A program made the position numbers and the translations under genes. The notes beneath the pieces are model-generated. The model did not search any database. It had not been told where the DNA came from and saw nothing but the letters and a program-made list of their open reading frames with translations. Shown here one piece after another: positions 18,169 through 26,900 of a DNA stretch of 64,000 nucleotides. Where the stretch lies: the NCBI RefSeq assembly GCF_001467615.1, contig NZ_LNYA01000034.1:42036-106035 (forward strand), written 5' to 3'. Within the stretch, counting starts at the first letter, position 1; the number at the start of each line of letters is the position of its first letter. The DNA comes from Legionella erythra. Its GTDB lineage: Bacteria > Pseudomonadota > Gammaproteobacteria > Legionellales > Legionellaceae.

Positions 18169-19497
18169 TTATTCGGTTTGTTGCGTGACCTGGCAAATCA
18201 GGCTCCCCTGCGACAGCTTAAGCGTCAATTCATCGCCTAAAGAAACATCCCTGGCATTAAACAGCACTCTGCCCTGACGGGTGGCGATGGCATAACCACG
18301 ATCCAGTGTCGCTAAGGGGCTGACTGCGTTCAGGGTACTCATTTGCAGGGACAGGGCCTGACGCATGGCAGCCATGCGATGAGCCATGATTTGAAGCAAA
18401 CGCTGTTCCAGTTGCCGGCGTGCGGCCAAAGCCTGTTTGACGCCGGTTTGCGGATTGTGGCTTTTAAGGGTTAAAAGGGTGACCTGCAGCCGGTTTTTTA
18501 ACCCATAGAGGCTTCGCTGGCCGTACAATTGCAAACGTTGTTGCAGGTGATCCAGGGTTTGCCAGTAGCGGTAAATCAGTTGTTCCGGGGAACTCAGTGC
18601 AGCCAGGCGGTGAGTCAGTTGCATTTGATGATGCTGCACTCGCCTGTCTAAGGTCATAACCATGCGCGTGGCGGCAAGGCCAATGAATTTAAGCAGATCC
18701 TGCTGATTGGGCGTAACGGCTTCAGCCGCGGCAGTCGGTGTGGCTGCCCTTAAGTCGGCGACAAAATCGGCAATGGTAAAGTCGGTTTCATGGCCGATGC
18801 CTGAGACGATGGGAATGATGCTCTCGCTGATGGCGATGGCCAGCTTTTCATCATTAAACGCCCACAAATCCTCAATGCTGCCACCCCCGCGTGCGAGAAT
18901 CATCACCTGGCTTTCTGCATCGGCATTGGCTTTCTTAACCGCACTGATCAGCTGGGCTGCAGCCCCTTTGCCCTGAACCTCGCAACAATACACCAACACC
19001 CGGGCAATGGGGTAACGTCTGGCCAGCGTAGCCAGAATATCCTGCAGGGCGGCACCACTGGCGGAGGTGACGACGGCAATTGTATGGGGAAAGGCGGGAA
19101 TGGTTTTTTTACGGGCCGGGTCAAAAAGGCCTTGCTGCTGTAATCTGGTCTTCAGCCATTCGAATTGCCGGTACAGCTCGCCCAAACCATGATCGGTCAG
19201 CTCCTGAACAATTAATTGATAGTCCCCTCGGGCTTCATAAAGGCTTAATTTGCCCCGGGCAATGACCTGCTGCCCGTCCCGGAACTGGCGGGTATCCGGT
19301 GTATGGTGGTTGCGAAAGAAAACGCACCGTACCTGCGCTGCCGTATCTTTCAAGGTAAAATAGTAATGCCCGGATGCGGGTTTGCTGAGATTGGACAGCT
19401 CGCCGACCACCGATACCTCGCCCATGTCAAGTTCAAGCCAGGAACGGATTTGACGATTAAGCTGGCTGACCGTTAAAGTTGACAAGATTACACTCAA
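18169..19497 (-). CDS. xseA: Exodeoxyribonuclease VII large subunit
   Basis: XseA with XseB degrades single-stranded DNA in both directions in repair. Length 442 is normal. The N-terminal OB fold (LTVSQLNRQIRSWLEL... with GHYYFTLKDTAAQVRCVFF) is followed by the catalytic core AVVTSASGAALQDIL, ILARGGGSIEDLWAFNDE and SGIGHETDFTIADFVADLRA, and a helical C-terminal region that binds XseB. xseB is not in this window. The gene diverges from lapE, with 115 bases between the two start codons holding the promoters. Confidence 0.97.
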   Translation of the reverse strand: MSVILSTLTVSQLNRQIRSWLELDMGEVSVVGELSNLSKPASGHYYFTLKDTAAQVRCVFFRNHHTPDTRQFRDGQQVIARGKLSLYEARGDYQLIVQELTDHGLGELYRQFEWLKTRLQQQGLFDPARKKTIPAFPHTIAVVTSASGAALQDILATLARRYPIARVLVYCCEVQGKGAAAQLISAVKKANADAESQVMILARGGGSIEDLWAFNDEKLAIAISESIIPIVSGIGHETDFTIADFVADLRAATPTAAAEAVTPNQQDLLKFIGLAATRMVMTLDRRVQHHQMQLTHRLAALSSPEQLIYRYWQTLDHLQQRLQLYGQRSLYGLKNRLQVTLLTLKSHNPQTGVKQALAARRQLEQRLLQIMAHRMAAMRQALSLQMSTLNAVSPLATLDRGYAIATRQGRVLFNARDVSLGDELTLKLSQGSLICQVTQQTE

Positions 19498-19612
19498 AGT
19501 TTATGAAATTATTGCAAAATAGCTTAACAAAAAGAGGGGAAATAGAAAAAGGGTTGATGTTATTTAATCTTTGTTTTACTGTAAGAAAATTATTATTCCA
19601 GGGATTATAAGG

Positions 19613-21343
19613 ATGTTTAATAAGTATTCCATAGCACTCCTTGCACTGGTTACTGTTCTTCCAGCCAACGCTCAAACGCTCGCCGAAGCGGTGCAGCACA
19701 GCATGATTTCAAACCCTGATGTTTTATTTAATACCGCCAAAGGCTTGTCAGCCCGCCAGGGTATCGACAAAGCGAGAGGCGCCTATTATCCCAGCGTGGA
19801 TGTCACTGCTGGCTATGGCCGTGAACAGAGTTTAAACCCCACCACGACCGCCATCGACGGCCCGGGACGGCGTACCCTGACAAGGCAGGAGTCGTTGGTG
19901 GAACTACGCCAAAGTTTGTATGCTGGCGGGGGCATTGTTAATGAGCTTAAGCGTAACGAACATCTTTATGAAGCTCAGAAATTAAAAACCCAGGGCATCG
20001 CCGAAGATCTGGCGCTCGAAGTTGTCAACCGGTATTTATTGGTTCTGCTGCATGAAAAGCTTTATGGCTATGCCAAAACCAATCTTCAGGCTCACCGTTC
20101 TGTTTTCAGATTGATTAGCGATCGCAAGGAAGCCGGTCTTACCCGTGAGGCGGAAGTCGATCAGGCGGTGGCTCGTCTTGCTTTGGCGGAAGCCAATTTA
20201 ATCAGTGCCGAGGCCAATCTGCGCGAAGTGAGGATTAATTTTGCCAAAGTCGTGGGCAGCTGGCCCATGAATCTGCAATGGCCACGGATTCCAAAAAGCA
20301 GTGAATTGCCAAGAACACTGGCCCAGGCTATTGAGAAAGGGCTTGATCATCATCCTACTGTTAAATCAACTTACGCCGACATTAAAGAAGCCAAATCGCA
20401 ATATGAAGTGGCAAGAGCGGCTTATGTACCTCATTTCGATTTGGTGCTGAGCGCGTCCAAAAATCGAAATCTCGACGGGTTGATTGGTCCAAATGATGAC
20501 AAACTGGCCATGGTGCGCATGAACTACAATGTTTTCCGGGGCGGCTCGGATGTGGCCAATGTGAAGTTGACTGCGTATCAGGTCCAGGAAGCCTATGAAG
20601 TGAAAAATCGGTCGCTCGTGGATTTGCGTGAATCCATCCGTTTGTCCTGGAATGCCTGGGTTGCCGCCGGCCATCGCTTGAAGCCGCTGCGCCGCCATGT
20701 CCTGTCATCACAACGTACCCGCGGTGCTTACCAGGAGCAGTTTAAAGTAGGTAAACGCACACTGCTTGACCTGCTTGATTCCCAGAATGAATACTATGAA
20801 GCGCAGATTCAATACGCCCGTGGTCAGAACGATGAAATTTATTCCCGCTACCGTATTTTAAACGGTATGGGACGGTTACTGCCTTACCTGCATATGCGCT
20901 TGCCGGAAAACGTCGTCAACAATGATGTTTTCAGTTCCGCGCAAACCCATATCCTGCTGGATAAAAATATGGATGGGGTGCCTTATCCAGACGATACGGA
21001 TAGGCCGTTGGCTTTGGCGCATCCCGTTAAAAATATGGAAACCACGCCATTAACCAAAGCCATTGTCATGAAAAATACAGAGGTGCCAACCCCGCCATCG
21101 CCGATGGTTTGGTATGTATCCGCAGGTTACTTCAAAAACAAGGCCAATGCGGTGGCTCTGGTGAACCGCTTGAATGGCCTTGGCTTTACCGCCTTCTCTC
21201 GCACGGTGAACGGGGGAGAGTGTGTGTATATTGGTCCTTATGAATATCGCGGCCATGCGGCTAATGGTATGGAAAGGTTGAAGGAAATTGCCCATGTGCA
21301 GGGAGTGCTGGTCACGTTTAAAAAGAATACTCAGCACGCTTAG
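19613..21343 (+). CDS. lapE: TolC-like outer-membrane channel LapE with C-terminal SPOR-like domain
   Basis: The outer-membrane component of a type I secretion system, 576 residues. The signal peptide is residues 1-21 (MFNKYSIALLAL...ANA|QTLAEAV). Two OEP repeats (~22-430) carry typical motifs such as ESLVELRQSLYAGGGIVNE and GKRTLLDLLDSQNEYYEAQ. After a linker, residues ~490-575 (MVWYVSAGYFKNKANAVALV ... CVYIGPYE) resemble a SPOR peptidoglycan-binding domain, which is not part of standard TolC. The frame is open to 19571, but the ATG at 19613 has AAGG just upstream and begins the signal peptide. Position before lapG, lapD and the adhesin identifies it as the adhesin exporter channel. Confidence 0.88.
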   Translation: MFNKYSIALLALVTVLPANAQTLAEAVQHSMISNPDVLFNTAKGLSARQGIDKARGAYYPSVDVTAGYGREQSLNPTTTAIDGPGRRTLTRQESLVELRQSLYAGGGIVNELKRNEHLYEAQKLKTQGIAEDLALEVVNRYLLVLLHEKLYGYAKTNLQAHRSVFRLISDRKEAGLTREAEVDQAVARLALAEANLISAEANLREVRINFAKVVGSWPMNLQWPRIPKSSELPRTLAQAIEKGLDHHPTVKSTYADIKEAKSQYEVARAAYVPHFDLVLSASKNRNLDGLIGPNDDKLAMVRMNYNVFRGGSDVANVKLTAYQVQEAYEVKNRSLVDLRESIRLSWNAWVAAGHRLKPLRRHVLSSQRTRGAYQEQFKVGKRTLLDLLDSQNEYYEAQIQYARGQNDEIYSRYRILNGMGRLLPYLHMRLPENVVNNDVFSSAQTHILLDKNMDGVPYPDDTDRPLALAHPVKNMETTPLTKAIVMKNTEVPTPPSPMVWYVSAGYFKNKANAVALVNRLNGLGFTAFSRTVNGGECVYIGPYEYRGHAANGMERLKEIAHVQGVLVTFKKNTQHA

Positions 21344-21986
21344 GGATATCATTCCTATCGCTTTGTTTCTCTTATTATCACTGTCCGCTGCTGTCATGGC
21401 CGGCAGCGATGGCTTACGCCTGGCCTCAGTCTCAGGCAAGCCTGGTGCTGACCATGATGCGGTTTTGCGGTTTAAAACCTGGAAACAATTGATTCTTACC
21501 CATCAAAACAGCTCGACGCTTGAAAAATTGAAGGCCACCAATGATTTTTTTAACCAGTTTCATTTTGAAAAAGATTTAGGCTATCAGGGCGTTACCGATT
21601 ACTGGAAAACGCCGGAGGAATTCATTGCCGATGGCAGCGGGGATTGCGAAGATTTCTCTATCGCGAAATATTTTACTTTGTTGGCCCTTGACTTACCGAT
21701 TAATACCTTGCGCATCACCTACGTTAAATCGATGACGCTAAACCAGGCTCACATGGTATTGGCTTATTATCCCACACCACAGGCTGAACCGCTTGTTCTT
21801 GATAATCTCGTAACAGACATACTGCCGGCGTCAAAGCGTCCGGATCTTGTACCAATTTACAGTTTTAACGGTAAGGGCTTATGGCTTGCCAAACAGCGCG
21901 GCCAGGATAAACCGCTGGGAAATGCTTCGCAGTTAAGCAAATGGCGGCAGGTAATACAACGCATGAAAAAGGGTGATGCTCCATGA
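21294..21986 (+). CDS. lapG: Periplasmic Ca2+-dependent cysteine protease LapG
   Basis: LapG cuts LapA-type adhesins behind their N-terminal retention module and so releases them from the cell surface. The bacterial transglutaminase-like triad is visible: Cys in DGSGDCEDFSIAKY, His in LNQAHMVLAYY, Asp in PLVLDNLV. A hydrophobic export segment (IPIALFLLLSLSAAVMAG) is at the N-terminus. The frame starts inside lapE; ATG at 21288 or 21294 are candidates and the latter has GAAGGAAA upstream. It overlaps lapD by four bases (ATGA). L. pneumophila LapG has been studied structurally as a calcium-dependent periplasmic protease, which supports the assignment. Confidence 0.93.
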   Translation: MCRECWSRLKRILSTLRDIIPIALFLLLSLSAAVMAGSDGLRLASVSGKPGADHDAVLRFKTWKQLILTHQNSSTLEKLKATNDFFNQFHFEKDLGYQGVTDYWKTPEEFIADGSGDCEDFSIAKYFTLLALDLPINTLRITYVKSMTLNQAHMVLAYYPTPQAEPLVLDNLVTDILPASKRPDLVPIYSFNGKGLWLAKQRGQDKPLGNASQLSKWRQVIQRMKKGDAP

Positions 21987-23920
21987 CATTAACCAAAAAA
22001 ATGGCTTTGGGTGTTTTAGGCTTACTCCTGATTATCTTTATCGGGACATTCCTAATCACGTTTAATAATGAAAGGAATTTCTTTATTCAACAAATGAACA
22101 GCAATGCGCAGGATACTGCTACCTCTCTCGGCCTGTCCCTGTCGCATGGTCTTTATACCAAAGACAAAGCCTCAGTGCTTGCCATGGTCGAAGCGGTGTT
22201 TGATCGAGGGTATTTCGCCATGATCGAAGTCCGCAACATCCGGGGCGAATTGCTGGTGGCCCGTTACGCGCCAAAACGCAAACGGTCAGCGCCAGACTGG
22301 TTTCATGAGTTAATTCAATGGCCGTCTACGGTACAATCGGCCACGGTCATGCATGGTTGGCATCAGGTCGGTGAGGTGCTGGTCAACAGTGATACCGGCT
22401 ATGCTGTGGATGCGTTGTGGTTAAATACCATGGATTTATCCATTTGGTATGGCCTTTTTGTGGCCTTGTCCCTGTTCATTGTGTACTGGTTCATCCGTTG
22501 GTTGCTAAAGCCGTTGAAGCGCTTAACACGGCAGGCGGAAGCCATAGGCGAAAAGGAATTTCCCATAGAAACCACCATCCCCAGCACGAAAGAATTGAAA
22601 AAAGTGACCTTGGCGATGAATCAGATGGTGACGCGCATCAAGAAAATTTTTAATGATCAATTGCAGCAGATGGAAACACTAAGGCACCAATCGTTTCAGG
22701 ATTCATTAACGGGCCTCGGCAACCGGCGCTATTTTCTGCAGCAGCTTTCGGCGCTGCTTAATCATGATGAAGAGTTCGCGCCGGGTTTTGTGATTTTGGT
22801 GGTCATTGATGGCTTGGATAAATTGAACCATGATGCCGGGTATCAGCAGGGAGATAATGTGGTTAAACAGGTGGCCAAAGCCTGTAGAGGCTTTTGGAAA
22901 GAAAGTGCATCCACCTTGATTGCGCGTATCGGGGGCAGCAGTTTTGCTATTTTGGTTAAAGAGAATGATGCCGCGCATTTTGTCAATCAGTGTGATAGTT
23001 TCAATCAAATGCTGCAAACCCTGTTGACCCCGGAATTTGGCTGCCGTTTGGTGCTTGCGGCTACCTCCTATCAATTGCATCAGACGCCGCGTACGCTGCT
23101 CTCGGAGGTGGATCACGTGTTAATGACTGCGAGAGAAGCAGCCGATGGACTGGCCTACAGCGATAATTTGCCGGCTCATAATCCAGCCAATATTGCCAGG
23201 GATGATTTATTAGAGGCGATAACCAAGCGGCAACTGGTGCTTTTTGGGCAGGCGGTAACCAATGGCGAAAGGATGCTGCACCAGGAAATTTTTGTGCGCA
23301 TGGCTTTAGGTGATGAATTAATCAGCGCCGGTTACTTCATGCCCTTGGCTATCCGCAATGGACTCGCACCCCAGATTGATCAATTTGTTTTGGAAGACGT
23401 GATAAGCAAAGGCTTGCTTAATACGCATGACATCGCCTTGAATATTACTGAAACCACGGTGATTGATGAGGACGTACGAAAACAATACCTTAAACAACTG
23501 GCGCAAATTCCCTCCCATCTGCTTGAAAAGTTGAATATTGAATTCAACGAGCTCATCGTATTGAACCATTTTAGTCAGGTTATGGTCTTCGTTAAAAGCC
23601 TGCAGAAGTTGGGTGTCCAGATCGGTGTTGATCAGGTCGGGATTCATTTTTCACCCATGCACTACCTGAATCAGTTGCCGCTGAACTACCTTAAATTACA
23701 CGGCAGTCTGATTCAGGATATTCAGGAAAACCAGAACAAGCAATTTTTTATACATTATTTCAATGAAATGGCCAATACCCTGGATATCCGCGTGATAGCG
23801 ACCCAAATCGAATCCGACAAGCAGTGGCTGACATTAAAAAGCCTGAATCTGCATTGGGGACAGGGCCAATATTTAGGCTCGGTTCATCCGGTGGCGGCTA
23901 AAAAAGCAGGGAGTGTTTAA
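21983..23920 (+). CDS. lapD: LapD-like inner-membrane c-di-GMP receptor (degenerate GGDEF-EAL)
   Basis: LapD binds cytosolic c-di-GMP and, through its periplasmic domain, sequesters LapG so that the adhesin stays attached. The 645 residues follow LapD order: transmembrane helix (~7-29), LapD/MoxY-type periplasmic domain (~30-150), transmembrane helix (~152-172), HAMP (~173-225), GGDEF-like (~240-395) and EAL-like (~405-640). Both catalytic sites are dead: GGDEF reads RIGGSSFAIL, EAL reads HQEIFVRM, and DDFGTG reads DQVGIH. This is expected of a receptor, not an enzyme. The start overlaps lapG by four bases. Confidence 0.92.
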   Translation: MTLTKKMALGVLGLLLIIFIGTFLITFNNERNFFIQQMNSNAQDTATSLGLSLSHGLYTKDKASVLAMVEAVFDRGYFAMIEVRNIRGELLVARYAPKRKRSAPDWFHELIQWPSTVQSATVMHGWHQVGEVLVNSDTGYAVDALWLNTMDLSIWYGLFVALSLFIVYWFIRWLLKPLKRLTRQAEAIGEKEFPIETTIPSTKELKKVTLAMNQMVTRIKKIFNDQLQQMETLRHQSFQDSLTGLGNRRYFLQQLSALLNHDEEFAPGFVILVVIDGLDKLNHDAGYQQGDNVVKQVAKACRGFWKESASTLIARIGGSSFAILVKENDAAHFVNQCDSFNQMLQTLLTPEFGCRLVLAATSYQLHQTPRTLLSEVDHVLMTAREAADGLAYSDNLPAHNPANIARDDLLEAITKRQLVLFGQAVTNGERMLHQEIFVRMALGDELISAGYFMPLAIRNGLAPQIDQFVLEDVISKGLLNTHDIALNITETTVIDEDVRKQYLKQLAQIPSHLLEKLNIEFNELIVLNHFSQVMVFVKSLQKLGVQIGVDQVGIHFSPMHYLNQLPLNYLKLHGSLIQDIQENQNKQFFIHYFNEMANTLDIRVIATQIESDKQWLTLKSLNLHWGQGQYLGSVHPVAAKKAGSV

Positions 23921-23990
23921 TAAATGACCAAATGGCCTGTGGATAGACTATATTAATAAAGTAACTGCTGCTTTTTAAGGTTTATCACAC

Positions 23991-26900
23991 ATGGTTGTAC
24001 AGACTGCATCCGGAGTGGTTCAGGGACTCGAAGGCATTCTGATAAAACATTCAGGTAATGGACAAAACGAACTGGTCAGGCTGGGTACCCCGTTTCATGA
24101 AGGGGATACCCTGGTCCTTTTGAGCGGTAATGCCTACATTCATTTGTTGACTGAAGATTTTCCCACGGCGCTATCGCTTAATCAGCCGCTGCATATTGAT
24201 GGCATTTCCCCCTTGTTGAAAACGGGGACTTCTGAATCCCTGATAGGAGATATCATCGATGAGGCCCTGGCGAAAGGCATTGATCCAGCGTTTATTCTTG
24301 AGGCATTGGCAGAAACTGCTGCCGGTCAGGAGCTTTTGGGCGAAGGCGGTCATTTCTTTATTCTTGATCCCATGTATGGCTTAGGCGCGGTAACCGCGGG
24401 CTATCCCACCATTGGCGTCGGTTTTGACAGCATGGGACGGGAGGATTATGTTACCCTGTTTGATGCAGATGATTTAATCAGCGACGTGGGCATTCCTGGA
24501 TTACCACCCGGCGGTGAATTACCGCCTCCCTTTGTAATCGCTGCCACGCCAGTGGTCGTTGATGAGACGGCCGGTTTACAAACTGTGGTGCAGGGGTGGC
24601 AGTCCAATACGCCAAGCAGCGCCATCAGCGATGTGCAACTTAAAGCTGCAGATGGCCATTCAGCCGTCTGGGATTCGCAAACCGCGACACTGACAGCCAC
24701 AGACGGTACATGGGCAATTATTGTGCATCCACCCGGTGCAGGAGTGGGTATTACTCTCGAATTCAAGCAGTTAATTCCGGTACAACACGCCAACGCTAAT
24801 GATCCCAATGACTTTATCACTGTTCCGGTTATCATGACCGCTACCCGTGAAGCGGATGGCGCCAAGGCCAGTTGCGATTTTACCGTGACCATTTTTGATG
24901 ACGGGCCCCGAATTGTGGGCACAGGGGAGCAGGACATCCTGCGGCTGAATGTCGATGAGAGTTTTATCCCCACGCAGGGTGCGGTGGATACGGCCGATTT
25001 TGCGCTTGCGTTTGCCAATCATTTTGATTTTGGCATGGACAATACCGCGGCGCATCCCGGGCATCTGGTTTATTCACTGGGTCTTGAAAGCAATCAGGCC
25101 GGTTCGGGTTTGTACACCGTTGATAACCAGGCCCCGCAGGGTAAAGGCATTGAAATTCAACTGGTTGACAATCAGGGCGTTATACGCGGCATGGCCAATG
25201 GCCTCGAATATTTCACGATAAGCGTCGATGCCGTTACGGGCGTGGTGACGTTTACGCAAAACTTGTCTGTCTGGCATGGTGATACGCTCAATCCCAATGA
25301 TTTATCCAGTTTAATCACCGAACAGGTCAACGATTTATTTATCCGGGCCACCGCCATCGATGGCGACGGCGATGCGGTCAGCGACATCATTGGTTTGGGC
25401 AATGGCATTTTCTCCATCAATGATGATGGACCCACCATTAGCATCGATGCCATGCAAACAGTACCGCAGTTGGCTGTGGATGAAACCCAACTGGCCGTAT
25501 CTGCTTCTGCATCGGCCGATTACAGCCCGATTTTTGATATTAATCCAGGTGAAGACGGCTTAGGCCAGGTCGATTATTCATTGTCTGTGAATACGGCCAA
25601 TGGCACGGGATCAGGCCTGTATGCCGTGGATTCGTCACAACCCCAGGGCAGGGGCGATGAAATTCGTTTGGAACAGCTCAATGCCAATACCGTTGAAGGC
25701 AAGCTCAATGGCGAGCTATATTTTACCATTGCTATTGATAGTCAGACGGGCGTGGTGACCTTCACACAGTACATCAATGTCTGGCATGCGGATACCAGTA
25801 ATCCTGATGACGCCTCAACCCTCAATGCTGCAATAGGCAGCCTCGCTGTGGTCGCTACCGTCACGGATGCCGATGGTGACCAGGCTCAAAGCACAGTCGA
25901 TGTCAGCCAGGGATTTTTCGCCATTGATGACGATGGTCCACGGTTAACCAATCAGAGCGATACCGCACAAGTGGTCAATGAGGATGCTTTACCCCAGGGG
26001 AATGCTGATGCGGTGCAAACACTGACAGTCAGCGGCTCCCTGGATAGCCTTGTTGATTTTGGGGCGGACCATGCGAGTGGTTTTGAATTAAACGCGAATT
26101 TTGCCGACATTCTTGAGGGGATGGGATTGACATCCAATGGTGAACCCCTCAGTTACACGTCCTTCCAGGCCGGCACAGAAACAAGCCTTGAAGCGCTGAA
26201 CCCGGGTGGTGAGACACTATTCAATTTTACCTTTGATCAGGCAACAGGCCATTACACGTTCAATCTGATGGGGCCGCTTGATCATCCCTCGCCGCCAGTC
26301 GCCACCGATGATGACACGCAATCCTTAGCCATTAACCTCGGTGCCGTGCTTAATGCCGTGGATGGTGATGGTGATTCCGTGTCGTTGGATGGCCGTTTTG
26401 CCATCAATGTGCAGGATGATCTGCCGATTGCGGTTAATGATTGTGCTCCGGTGACTGAACCTGTGGCTAATTTAAATATCTACTACGTGGTGGATGTCTC
26501 TGGCAGTATGGGTGAACCCATTGTCACGGATGAGGGTTTGACAACCCGACTGGCTTTAGCCCGGGACGCGTTGGTTAACCTGACCAATCAATATGCCGAT
26601 TACAATGGGACGGTTATTATTACCATCGTGCCCTTTGCTTCAGGATCGAATAATTCCGGAGCCTTTGCGACCGAAAAATTTGATATTTTAAACGGTGAAC
26701 TTGATGACGCGCTGAATTTTATCAGTGGCCTGGATGTCAGTGAAAATCCAATCCCGGGATCGGCTACGGAATACAATGACGCGCTGAATGTTACGCGTGG
26801 ATTACTTGAATCAGACATTGCCGTGACCTCACCCATCTCTGATTACCAACATGTGGTGTATTTCCTGTCCGATGGTGTTCCGAACCCGCCCAATGCTGGT

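Noticed and set aside
24446-25018. 190-residue frame opposite the adhesin N-terminus
   Set aside because: Antisense to the adhesin; Ser/Thr/Pro-rich because of the adhesin's Asp/Gly/Thr codons.
24950-25950. Repeats inside the adhesin considered as a CRISPR or non-coding array
   Set aside because: They are long, in-frame protein domain repeats (about 150-175 codons), not short direct repeats with spacers.
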